Made by a program: the position numbers and the translations under genes. A stretch of 18,800 bases of DNA from a bacterium (lineage in GTDB: Bacteria > 4484-113 > JAFGCY01): NCBI GenBank assembly GCA_020849855.1, contig JADZFO010000017.1, forward strand, positions 1-18,800, read 5' to 3'. Below, piece by piece: positions 12,987 through 18,800 of the stretch (positions within the stretch are counted from its first letter, which is position 1; each line of letters begins with the position of its first letter). The notes beneath the pieces were generated by a model. The model had not been told where the DNA came from and did no database searches. It saw only the letters and a list, made by a program, of their open reading frames with translations.

Positions 12987-13916
12987 GTGCATAGGCGCGC
13001 GGAACTGCTGGGCTGGCTTGCTTTGGGGCTGGGGACATTTCTGGCCTGCTTCTGGGCCTTCTGGGGCTCTATGGAGGCATACCACGAGGGCTGGTTCAAG
13101 CCGAGCCTGGGCGGCAGGATACTTCAGACGCTGCCCTACTATCTGCCCATGGCTGTCTGCCTGCTTCTGACCTTTGTCAGCTTCTGCAGGTCCCGCATTG
13201 GCGCTGTGCTCTGGACCCTGGTCGGGCTGGCATTCTCCTTCTTCATCTTCTATGCCCGCAGGGGCAATCTAGATCTAGGCCTGGTGCTCAGCTGGCTGCC
13301 TACGACCCTCATGCTAGTCGGCATCGGTGCCCTGGCCTGGTTTGGGCAGATTGCCGCACGCCGTCGTCTGGCGGCCCTTATCTGCATTGGCCTGCCGCTG
13401 CTGACAGCCCTGGGCTTCGCCGCTGAGCCGATCTGGCGTGTCAGCCAGCGCGTTGACGATGGTATCCGTACAGAGCGCCTGGTGCAGGGCAATGGCGTCG
13501 CCCTGATCTGGGCGCCGGAAGGCCCCGGCTGGGTAGTAGACGCAAAGGAGGCATGCCGCTGGGAAAAGGCCCGCGATATCTGCGCGCATCTCAGCGCCGA
13601 CGGCACGCGCCTCGAAGAGCAGGAGCTCAACATCTGGCGCCTTCCGAGCGTCGATGAAGCGGTGGCTTCCCTGACGCGCAATGGCGAGAATGCCGGGGGC
13701 AGCTGGGATCCTGTGGCGCGCAAGGCGCAGTACAGGATCACGCCGGATAAGGAATCACCCCTCTGGGCGGTCTATCACGAGACCATCTACTGGTGGACCG
13801 GAACAGAAGTCGATGCTGACAAGGCCTACCGCATTGTCTACAACGGCCAGGTCTATGCCAACGACAAGCAGCTTGGCATGGGCACGCTGGGCTTCCGGGC
13901 AGTGCGCGAGCCTTAG
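12987..13916 (+). CDS. Five-TM membrane protein with DUF1566/Lcl-like C-terminal domain
   Basis: A 309-residue protein. Hydrophobic segments at about 8-27, 49-68, 71-91, 97-120 and 127-146 give a membrane half. The C-terminal ~150 residues contain NGVALIWAPEGPGWVVDAKEAC, WEKARDICAHLSADG and LNIWRLPSVDEAVASL, the pattern (GLMW... A..C..L... WRLP...E...L) of DUF1566/Lcl domains. It then ends with ETIYWWTGTEVDADKAYRIVYNGQ. Such domains occur in surface and extracellular proteins with a C-type-lectin-like fold. The start is GTG at 12987; an upstream ATG is out of frame and stops at once. A TAGATT box 6 nt upstream and no SD suggest a leaderless transcript. It follows the lipoprotein cassette by 50 nt and ends 5 nt from a convergent gene. 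The TM-DUF1566 fusion is unusual; role unknown. Confidence 0.7.
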   Translation: MHRRAELLGWLALGLGTFLACFWAFWGSMEAYHEGWFKPSLGGRILQTLPYYLPMAVCLLLTFVSFCRSRIGAVLWTLVGLAFSFFIFYARRGNLDLGLVLSWLPTTLMLVGIGALAWFGQIAARRRLAALICIGLPLLTALGFAAEPIWRVSQRVDDGIRTERLVQGNGVALIWAPEGPGWVVDAKEACRWEKARDICAHLSADGTRLEEQELNIWRLPSVDEAVASLTRNGENAGGSWDPVARKAQYRITPDKESPLWAVYHETIYWWTGTEVDADKAYRIVYNGQVYANDKQLGMGTLGFRAVREP

Positions 13917-13921
13917 GCCTT

Positions 13922-15016
13922 TCAGGGAGCCGCAGGCTCCTCGACTACCGCTTCACCTGGTTCCTCAGCAGACCCTGTGGCCCCGCCCTCCGCGGCGCTG
14001 CCTTCATCCGTCGCCGGTTCCGCGCTGGCAGTGCTGCCGCCGTAGTCCCGCAGTTCGATCCTGTAGCCGCTGTACTCCTCACCCTGCATAAAGGCCTCGG
14101 GGAAGCCTTCAGGGAAGACCGGCCGGCCAATCGCGGCCATCGTTTCGGCGATCTGCCTGCTTACTCTGAAGCGTCCCAGCATCAGCTCAAGGCTGCCGTC
14201 AGGCAGGATGTAGTAGTCCGTCTGGGTGCTGGGGTCGCTGCTGTCGCTGCGCTTGAGGTCAAAACCAGCGGTGATGAGCTGGTCGCCCATGGCCAGCAGA
14301 TCAGTATCACTGTCTGTCCCGCCGGTGAAGTAGGTGATCGTACTTGTATAGCCGGCTGTGCCGCCCGCGCCCTGCTGGACGATGCTGGGTTGCAGGCGGT
14401 GAATGAAGGCCCCGGGCGGAGCAGTGAGGAAGCTCAGCTGGGTGCCCGGCAGCAGGCTGGGGTAGAGCTGCGCCACCCGCTGGGCCAGGGCTTCATTCAT
14501 CTGCTCAAAGCCCTGCCGCACCTGGCTGTTCAGCTTCCTGGCCACAAAGGGCACCAGCATGCCTTCGAAGCTCTCGCCATGGACAAACTTCACCTTGCCC
14601 TGCGGCATGTCGGCAGTGTCGATGACAAAGTAGTGCCGGCCGTCAAAAACCCGTGGCAGGCCGACGCGGCCCAGCCAGCGCAGCTCATGCCCGGCCTCGG
14701 CCGCTGTTACCTCAGGCTTGAAGCTCTGGGCCTTGCCGCCCGGCGGCTGGATACTCACGCTTAAGGTCTCGCCCAGCTCCGGGCTGCCGCTGATCTGCGT
14801 GATGAAAGGATTCCACTCGGGATAGGACTCGAAGTCCGCCAGCACCGCCCAGACCTGTTCTGGAGTGGCCTCAATCTCTATGCTCGTCTCCACCAGGGTG
14901 TGGCACTTGCTCAGCGTGAGCAGGGCCATCACGACCATCAGCAGGCCGAGGAAGACGAACCACCAGTTGATGCGCCTGCCTGGGGCGGCAGCGCTGGAAG
15001 GACCGGGAGCTGACAT
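13922..15016 (-). CDS. Membrane-anchored SRPBCC (START-like) domain protein with acidic tail
   Basis: A 364-residue protein. One TM (about 18-36) follows a short Pro/Ala-rich N-terminus. Next is an SRPBCC domain (about 42-185) starting SIEIEATPEQVWAVLADFESYPEWNPFIT, the typical first strand and helices of polyketide-cyclase/CoxG-like lipid- or ligand-binding proteins, with LRWLGRVGLPRVFDGRHYFV and a C-terminal helix. A second ~130-residue unrecognised domain (about 190-325) and a low-complexity A/E/G/P acidic tail (about 330-364) follow. There is no SD; CATAAT lies 7 nt before the ATG. It is 69 nt downstream of the 5'-nucleotidase gene. Its 3' end is 5 nt from the convergent gene and contains a GGAGCC-gca-GGCTCC hairpin (13926-13940). 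The ligand is unknown. Confidence 0.75.
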   Translation of the reverse strand: MSAPGPSSAAAPGRRINWWFVFLGLLMVVMALLTLSKCHTLVETSIEIEATPEQVWAVLADFESYPEWNPFITQISGSPELGETLSVSIQPPGGKAQSFKPEVTAAEAGHELRWLGRVGLPRVFDGRHYFVIDTADMPQGKVKFVHGESFEGMLVPFVARKLNSQVRQGFEQMNEALAQRVAQLYPSLLPGTQLSFLTAPPGAFIHRLQPSIVQQGAGGTAGYTSTITYFTGGTDSDTDLLAMGDQLITAGFDLKRSDSSDPSTQTDYYILPDGSLELMLGRFRVSRQIAETMAAIGRPVFPEGFPEAFMQGEEYSGYRIELRDYGGSTASAEPATDEGSAAEGGATGSAEEPGEAVVEEPAAP

Positions 15017-15029
15017 GCGCGGAATTATG
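15017..15029 (-). promoter_or_regulatory. -10 box directly upstream of the SRPBCC gene (leaderless candidate)
   Basis: On the minus strand CATAAT (15029-15024) is a 5-of-6 match to TATAAT and lies 7 nt before the ATG at 15016. There is no Shine-Dalgarno. No -35 is visible. The gene may also be read from the upstream nucleotidase gene. Confidence 0.35.
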
Positions 15030-15085
15030 ACACCGGGCAGCGCGGTGGCCGCTGGGACCAGGCCTTATTCGACTGGAAGGCAAAC

Positions 15086-16690
15086 CTACTCACTCGCCGC
15101 CGGTGGTCCGTTGCTCCATTCGAAGACCACCCGCCCGTCGGTGCTGTAGCTCAGCTCCTTGCGCTGGCTGGCCCAGAGCGCGAAGGTCGCCCGCTGCTCC
15201 AGGCCGGTCATCGAGGGCCCGTAGGGGTCTTCCTTGAAGGGATAGCCATCGCCGCCGCTGCCGACAAAGTCGGTGATAAGCAGCGTGTATTCACGAGCGG
15301 GGTCAAGCTCTTCGCCGTGAATCTTCACTTCCCTCAGCTTTCCGTCCAGGTACTTCAGGGTCATGCCTGACACATGCGGATAGCCACCGTTGCCATACTG
15401 CGTCCCTGCAACCTCCAGTACCTCGCGCAGGCGCTCGCCGTTCAGGCTGATCTTGAGCAGGAAGTTGTCGTAGGGCATCACTTCATAAAGCTCGCCAAAG
15501 GTCACCGGGCCCTGGTCCAGCCCGGCGCGGAAGTTGCCGCCGTTGAAGAGCGCGACATCGGCGCCGACCTGGCCGCGCAGAGCATCGGCCACCATGTTGC
15601 CCAGGGGGTTTTCGGCGATTCGCACGGTCTCCACCGGGAAGTCCATCGCGCTGTTGCAGACCACCTTGGCCATCTCGGCCTCGAAGCGGGTGTTGAAGTC
15701 CGCGATGAAGGCTTTCAGGCCATCGTCCTCAGGCAGGCTGGGGTTCATGGGCTGGTACTCGTTCTCATAGCTGGCCAGGCGGAATCGCTGCTGCGGGTCA
15801 GCGCGCTCAAAGGTCAGCTTCAGCACGCCAAGGGTCTGGCCCCAGTAGCCATTCTGCGTGACGATGACATTGCCAACCTTCGTCGGCTCGCTGAGCACTG
15901 TGTGTGAATGGCCGCCAACGATCAGGTCCAGCTCCGGCACGGCCTCGGCCATTGCCAGGTCGCGGTTGTAGCCCTGATGGGTCAGGGCGATGACGATGTC
16001 GCAGCCAACGGAGCGCAGATAGCCGGCAAGCTGTTTCACCGCCGGAGTCGCCGGGTGCACGTTCACACTGTCCTTAATCTTCGGCGTGGTCTCGCCATAC
16101 AGCGTTTCCGTGGTCGCCCCGATGACGCCGATGCGATAGTTGCCCCGGCGCAGGATCACGAAGGGCTCGGCGATGGGCAGCCCGCGTTCCTTGTCCACCA
16201 CATTGCAGCACAGCATCGGGAAGTTGACGTCCAGCATGCGGCCGCGGATCAGCTCATATCCGAAGTCAAACTCGTGGTTCCCCAGACACATGGCGTCATA
16301 GCCCATCTGGTTCATGCACTCGAGGTCCAGAAAGCCGGTCAGAAGGTTGCTCAGCGGCGTGCCCTGCAGCACATCACCCGCGTCCAGGGTCAGCCAGTAA
16401 TAGCTTGTGTCGGCGCGCTGGCGCTGCATCGCCACGCGCCGCCTGGCCATGCCGCCCCAGCCCTGCTCACCCTGCCACTTAAAGGGCAGGATGTGGCCGT
16501 GGCTGTCATTGGTGTGCAGTACCCCGACCTTCAGCTCCTCGGCCCTGGCGCTGAGCGGCGCCAGCGAAATGGCGAGCATCGCGCCAAGTAGCAGCAGGAC
16601 TAGTCCCAGCAGGGGGTTATGCGATGGCCAGCCGGGCGCAGCGCGCCGGCTGTTTCGTTGGCTGAATGTTGGCTGCGGCAGTGTGGACAT
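15086..16690 (-). CDS. Secreted 5'-nucleotidase / UshA-family metallophosphoesterase
   Basis: A 534-residue exported enzyme that probably removes phosphate from extracellular or periplasmic nucleotides, giving nucleosides and phosphate. The signal peptide spans about 1-50 with a likely cut after SARA. The calcineurin-like N-domain carries all the two-metal ligand motifs: HTNDSHGH (Asp62, His64), DAGD (Asp106), GNHEFD (Asn138, His139), LTHQG (His238) and GGHSH (His261, His263). The C-terminal substrate domain has ENPLGNMVADALR (360-372), NGGNFRAGL (383-391; usually NGGxIR, so Asn-Phe is a variant) and DFVGSGGDGYPF near the end, which supplies an aromatic residue of the nucleobase clamp. Length is typical. 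AGGAG 6 nt before the ATG is a good SD. It is divergent from the gene at 16745. UDP-sugar hydrolase or 2',3'-cyclic phosphodiesterase activity is also possible. Confidence 0.92.
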   Translation of the reverse strand: MSTLPQPTFSQRNSRRAAPGWPSHNPLLGLVLLLLGAMLAISLAPLSARAEELKVGVLHTNDSHGHILPFKWQGEQGWGGMARRRVAMQRQRADTSYYWLTLDAGDVLQGTPLSNLLTGFLDLECMNQMGYDAMCLGNHEFDFGYELIRGRMLDVNFPMLCCNVVDKERGLPIAEPFVILRRGNYRIGVIGATTETLYGETTPKIKDSVNVHPATPAVKQLAGYLRSVGCDIVIALTHQGYNRDLAMAEAVPELDLIVGGHSHTVLSEPTKVGNVIVTQNGYWGQTLGVLKLTFERADPQQRFRLASYENEYQPMNPSLPEDDGLKAFIADFNTRFEAEMAKVVCNSAMDFPVETVRIAENPLGNMVADALRGQVGADVALFNGGNFRAGLDQGPVTFGELYEVMPYDNFLLKISLNGERLREVLEVAGTQYGNGGYPHVSGMTLKYLDGKLREVKIHGEELDPAREYTLLITDFVGSGGDGYPFKEDPYGPSMTGLEQRATFALWASQRKELSYSTDGRVVFEWSNGPPAASE

Positions 16691-16731
16691 GCTCTCTCCT
16701 GTGGCGCATCATGATAGCGCTGCGCAGCGGG

Positions 16732-16744
16732 TAAGATCAGCCGG
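16732..16744 (+). promoter_or_regulatory. -10 box directly upstream of the membrane-protein gene (leaderless candidate)
   Basis: TAAGAT (16732-16737) lies exactly 7 nt before the ATG at 16745, and no Shine-Dalgarno precedes that ATG. The divergent nucleotidase start is only 54 bp away, so any -35 would overlap that gene's 5' region. Confidence 0.4.
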
Positions 16745-17635
16745 ATGGAGCAGCTAAAGCCCGTCGACGGCGCGAAGCCCGGCCCTGCCGGGCTGGATGC
16801 GCCCGCGGCAGAGCTGGAGACCGAGGCCGCATCCTCCAATGTAAATGAGGTCGCGCCAGTAGCCAATTCAGCAACCGGCACCGAATCTGCTGGCCCTGGC
16901 CAGTCTGTAGCAGCCTCGCCCTTTCCCAGGGCGCAGCTGCCGAGCCTGCCGCTGCTGGTCCGCCTGCGCCGGCAGCTGGATCAGGAGCGCCAGAGCTGGT
17001 ATCTGCTGCTGATCTGCTGCGGCTTCTTCGGCTTTGGCTCCTTTGGCCTGCTGCTGGGGATCCTGGCCAGCGTGCTGTCCTTCCCGGTGGCCATGGGCGC
17101 AATCGCCCTGTTGGTCATCTTTGGCGAGCAGAACTACCGCAAGCACCTGAAGCAGGTTCTGGCGGAGATGCTGCATGGGCCCATGCTGCTGGTGGTGCTG
17201 GATGAATCGATTGGCCGTGCGATCGAGGAGCAGCGCCGCGAGCGCTATCGCCCCGTCATGCGCCAGGTGGAGCTTGGCGAGGGCCTGCTGGCCCGGCTTA
17301 ACCATGCGGCGCATTACTACAAGCACTACCGCCGGGCCGCCTATGGACAGATGGAGCAGCTGGTTCCGGCGATGTCGCAGATTAGCTGCTTCAGCGAGGG
17401 CCTGCTCCTGCTGCTGGCCTCATGCACATCCTGGCTGCTTATCGGAGTACCCCTGCTGATACTTCAGGTTATCAGGCTCATGGATCTCTGGCCGCGTACG
17501 CTGGCCGTGAAACAGGCCGTGCTGGAAATACTTGAAGGCCGGCACGAGGCAGAGCTGGAAGAAGCGGGAAAGCTGCAGCTTCTGCGCCGGGGAATGTCGC
17601 AGCAGAATTTGTCTTCAGGCCCGGCTCAAGATTAG
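16745..17635 (+). CDS. Unrecognised multi-pass membrane protein
   Basis: A 296-residue protein I do not recognise. The first ~70 residues are polar, A/E/P/S-rich and probably disordered. Hydrophobic segments lie at about 86-108 and 112-128, and a longer one at about 217-243 may span once or twice. Between them is a ~90-residue basic, amphipathic helical region (ESIGRAIEEQRRERYRPVMR, NHAAHYYKHYRRAAY). The C-terminus is a charged helix (AVLEILEGRHEAELEEAGKL). No signal peptide is seen, so the disordered N-terminus is likely cytoplasmic. It has a -10 box 7 nt before its ATG and no SD. It lies 31 nt upstream of the GGDEF-like gene, so a shared signalling role is possible but unproven. Confidence 0.65.
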   Translation: MEQLKPVDGAKPGPAGLDAPAAELETEAASSNVNEVAPVANSATGTESAGPGQSVAASPFPRAQLPSLPLLVRLRRQLDQERQSWYLLLICCGFFGFGSFGLLLGILASVLSFPVAMGAIALLVIFGEQNYRKHLKQVLAEMLHGPMLLVVLDESIGRAIEEQRRERYRPVMRQVELGEGLLARLNHAAHYYKHYRRAAYGQMEQLVPAMSQISCFSEGLLLLLASCTSWLLIGVPLLILQVIRLMDLWPRTLAVKQAVLEILEGRHEAELEEAGKLQLLRRGMSQQNLSSGPAQD

Positions 17636-17655
17636 TTTTGGGAAAAAGCCGCCGA

Positions 17656-17666
17656 TATTCTCAGAG
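17656..17666 (+). promoter_or_regulatory. -10-like box directly upstream of the GGDEF-like gene
   Basis: TATTCT (17656-17661) lies 5 nt before the ATG at 17667 in the 31-nt gap after the membrane-protein gene. No good Shine-Dalgarno is present. It is a candidate for a separate leaderless start within an otherwise operon-like pair. Confidence 0.3.
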
Positions 17667-18677
17667 ATGGATACGGCGGAAAATGGACTTGATCTGCATC
17701 CTCGGGCGCTGGTGCTGCTGTACAGCACGCGGCCCGAGGCCATGCAGGCCCTGCGTGGACTGCTCGACGCCAGCGGGCTGGCATACGAGGCAGCGGAGTC
17801 TGAAGCTGAGCTCTTCTCAGTGCTCGGCCGCTCAGAAGCCAGCGTGCTGCTGATTGCCGCAGCTGAGCAGGAAGGAGCTGCGGAGCTTGATCTGCTTGGT
17901 CGGATCAAGGACCCTGACTCGCCCCACAACCAGCTGCCTGTCGTGCTGCTCTATCCCGAAGGGACGGAGAACGCGGTGGCGATGGCCAGCCTCTCCATGG
18001 GCGCCTACGACTACCTCGTTGAGCCCTGCAACGAGATACAGCTCCTCACAAAGGTCACGGTTCTTGCCATGCTAAAACACAATGAACTTGAGTACCGCGC
18101 CCTGACTGTGCGGGACCGTCTGACCGGCCTGTATGACCGCCGCTATATCCAGCTGCGTCTGTGCGAGGAGATCAGCCGCGCCCGCCGCCACAAGGTGCCT
18201 CTGGCCTGTGTAATGCTGGACGTGGACTGTCTGCGCGCTGTGAACGAAAGCTATGGCTCGGACGCCGGCGACCAGCTGCTCTCGCAGCTGGCGGAAGGGA
18301 TGAACAACGGCAAGCGCGGCAGCGATGTGCTGGCCCGCTTCGGCTCGGACAGCTTTGTCATGCTGCTGTGGAACACTGACTCCGACGGCGCTCGCGTGGT
18401 GGCATCGCGCATCCGCGGCCTGGCCCGCAAGACCAGCTGCAGCTTTGATACGAAGTACCAGCCCTCCATGAGCGCAGGTATCTCTGTGCTGAGCTGGGAG
18501 CAGAACGTCAGCCAGCTTGAGGACCCGGTGAAGGACGACAGCCAGGTCTTCCACCTGCTGGATCGTGCCGAGGACTGCCTGAAGAGCGCCCAGCTGCGCG
18601 GCGGCGATGCCGTGGTCTGCGACGGCGAGGTCTGCTATGACATGGTGCCCGTGACCACTACTAACGGCAAGCACTAG
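17667..18677 (+). CDS. Receiver-like + GGDEF protein with degenerate active sites (probable c-di-GMP effector or pseudo-enzyme)
   Basis: A 336-residue soluble protein with two domains. Residues 13-135 have the receiver pattern (ALVLLYSTRPEAMQALRGLL ... QLPVVLLYPE ... SMGAYDYLVEP). However, the phospho-acceptor position after strand 3 is Ala (VLLIAAAE, 60-67), the switch Lys is Glu119, and the N-terminal acidic pair is missing. Residues 147-310 have the GGDEF fold: RDRLTGLYDRRYI (149-161) and LDVDCLRAVNESYGSDAGD (184-202, metal Asp185/187 kept). The signature reads R-F-G-S-D-S-F (224-230), so the catalytic Glu is Ser. An RxxD motif (Arg217-Asp220) sits at the expected I-site spacing, so c-di-GMP could still bind. 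The frame is open upstream to 17532, overlapping the previous gene; the ATG at 17667 starts just before the receiver fold. Expected role: sensing or allosteric control, not synthesis. Confidence 0.85.
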   Translation: MDTAENGLDLHPRALVLLYSTRPEAMQALRGLLDASGLAYEAAESEAELFSVLGRSEASVLLIAAAEQEGAAELDLLGRIKDPDSPHNQLPVVLLYPEGTENAVAMASLSMGAYDYLVEPCNEIQLLTKVTVLAMLKHNELEYRALTVRDRLTGLYDRRYIQLRLCEEISRARRHKVPLACVMLDVDCLRAVNESYGSDAGDQLLSQLAEGMNNGKRGSDVLARFGSDSFVMLLWNTDSDGARVVASRIRGLARKTSCSFDTKYQPSMSAGISVLSWEQNVSQLEDPVKDDSQVFHLLDRAEDCLKSAQLRGGDAVVCDGEVCYDMVPVTTTNGKH

Positions 18678-18678
18678 C

Positions 18679-18800
18679 TGTAGTTGCTAAATAGGTTGTT
18701 CACTCGGGTGACGGCTGAGAGACTGTTGGTTGCGAAGACACCAGTCAAGCCGGAGCACCCGAATGAACATACACAGTTTAGCGAAAACCACGCCTGCGCA
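18679..18800 (+). mobile_element. Possible left end of an IS481-family insertion sequence (truncated by window)
   Basis: Two nucleotides after the GGDEF-like stop codon, a less GC-rich stretch begins with TGT (18679) and continues with TTGCTAAATAGGTTGTTCAC. It leads 84 nt later into a start codon whose first residues resemble IS481-type transposases. A TGT terminus and a short 5' region before the transposase fit that family. The other end and target duplication lie outside the window, so the boundary is a guess. Confidence 0.4.
18763..18800 (+). CDS. N-terminus of a probable IS481-type transposase (3' truncated by window)
   Basis: ATG at 18763 opens a frame reading MNIHSLAKTTPA up to the window edge. 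IS481-family transposases typically begin MN-[ILT]-H-x-x-A-[RK]-x-T-P, ahead of a helix-turn-helix and a DDE core. GGAG lies 8 nt before the ATG. Only 12 codons are visible, so the call rests on a short motif plus the change in base composition and the position between genes. Confidence 0.5.
   Translation, partial: MNIHSLAKTTPA

Noticed and set aside
15908-16591. 227-codon open frame on the + strand opposite the 5'-nucleotidase
   Set aside because: The opposite strand encodes all the metallophosphoesterase motifs; this frame is Q/H/A-rich with no known domain.
17667-18677. Active diguanylate cyclase
   Set aside because: The signature reads GSDSF, without the catalytic Glu of GG(D/E)EF.

Overview
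The window is about 18.8 kb of GC-rich DNA (roughly 60-63% GC by eye) from a bacterium with a double-membrane type of envelope. It carries a type IV pilin/pseudopilin, a membrane-fusion (periplasmic adaptor) protein, several lipobox lipoproteins and a secreted 5'-nucleotidase. The phylum cannot be fixed from the sequence. A large fibronectin-III/PKD lipoprotein, a long-bodied prepilin protein, an archaeal-type (DhnA) class I aldolase and many unrecognised membrane proteins fit an uncultured lineage of the Planctomycetes/Armatimonadetes/Hydrogenedentes sort better than a model proteobacterium, but this is only an impression.

Layout. 2-970: 3' part of a pilin-like gene with a hairpin-rich 3' region and a strong intrinsic terminator. 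971-1463: intergenic region with heptameric repeats. 1464-2366 (-): class I fructose-bisphosphate aldolase. 2480-2556 (-): tRNA-Ile(GAT) with a near-consensus sigma-70 promoter. 2762-9193 (+): membrane-fusion protein, a 1197-residue FN3/PKD lipoprotein and a MacB/FtsX-type permease, a transporter-like set with no ATPase gene. 9194-9349: a second heptamer-repeat intergenic region. 9350-11998 (-): glycosyltransferase, 3-hydroxyacyl-CoA dehydrogenase and a VOC/glyoxalase-fold protein. 12125-12936 (+): three consecutive tiny lipoprotein genes built from a ~13-residue [MIL]-D-P-[ND]-G repeat. 12987-13916 (+): five-TM protein with a DUF1566/Lcl-like C-terminus. 13922-16690 (-): membrane-anchored SRPBCC protein and secreted 5'-nucleotidase. 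16745-18677 (+): unrecognised membrane protein, then a receiver-like/GGDEF protein with degenerate active sites. 18763-end: the first codons of what looks like an IS481-type transposase.

The most interesting items are: (i) the three-gene DPNG-repeat lipoprotein cassette, which I cannot assign to a known family; (ii) a MacA/MacB-like pair whose usual ATPase position is taken by a giant lipoprotein; (iii) two different heptamer-repeat arrays, each arranged as inverted arms filling the space between convergent genes; (iv) a recurring TAnnnT box 5-7 nt upstream of start codons that lack a Shine-Dalgarno, which suggests leaderless transcripts; (v) a GGDEF protein that lost the catalytic signature and the phospho-acceptor but kept an RxxD inhibitory-site motif.

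All functional calls rest on motif recognition by eye; no database search was possible.
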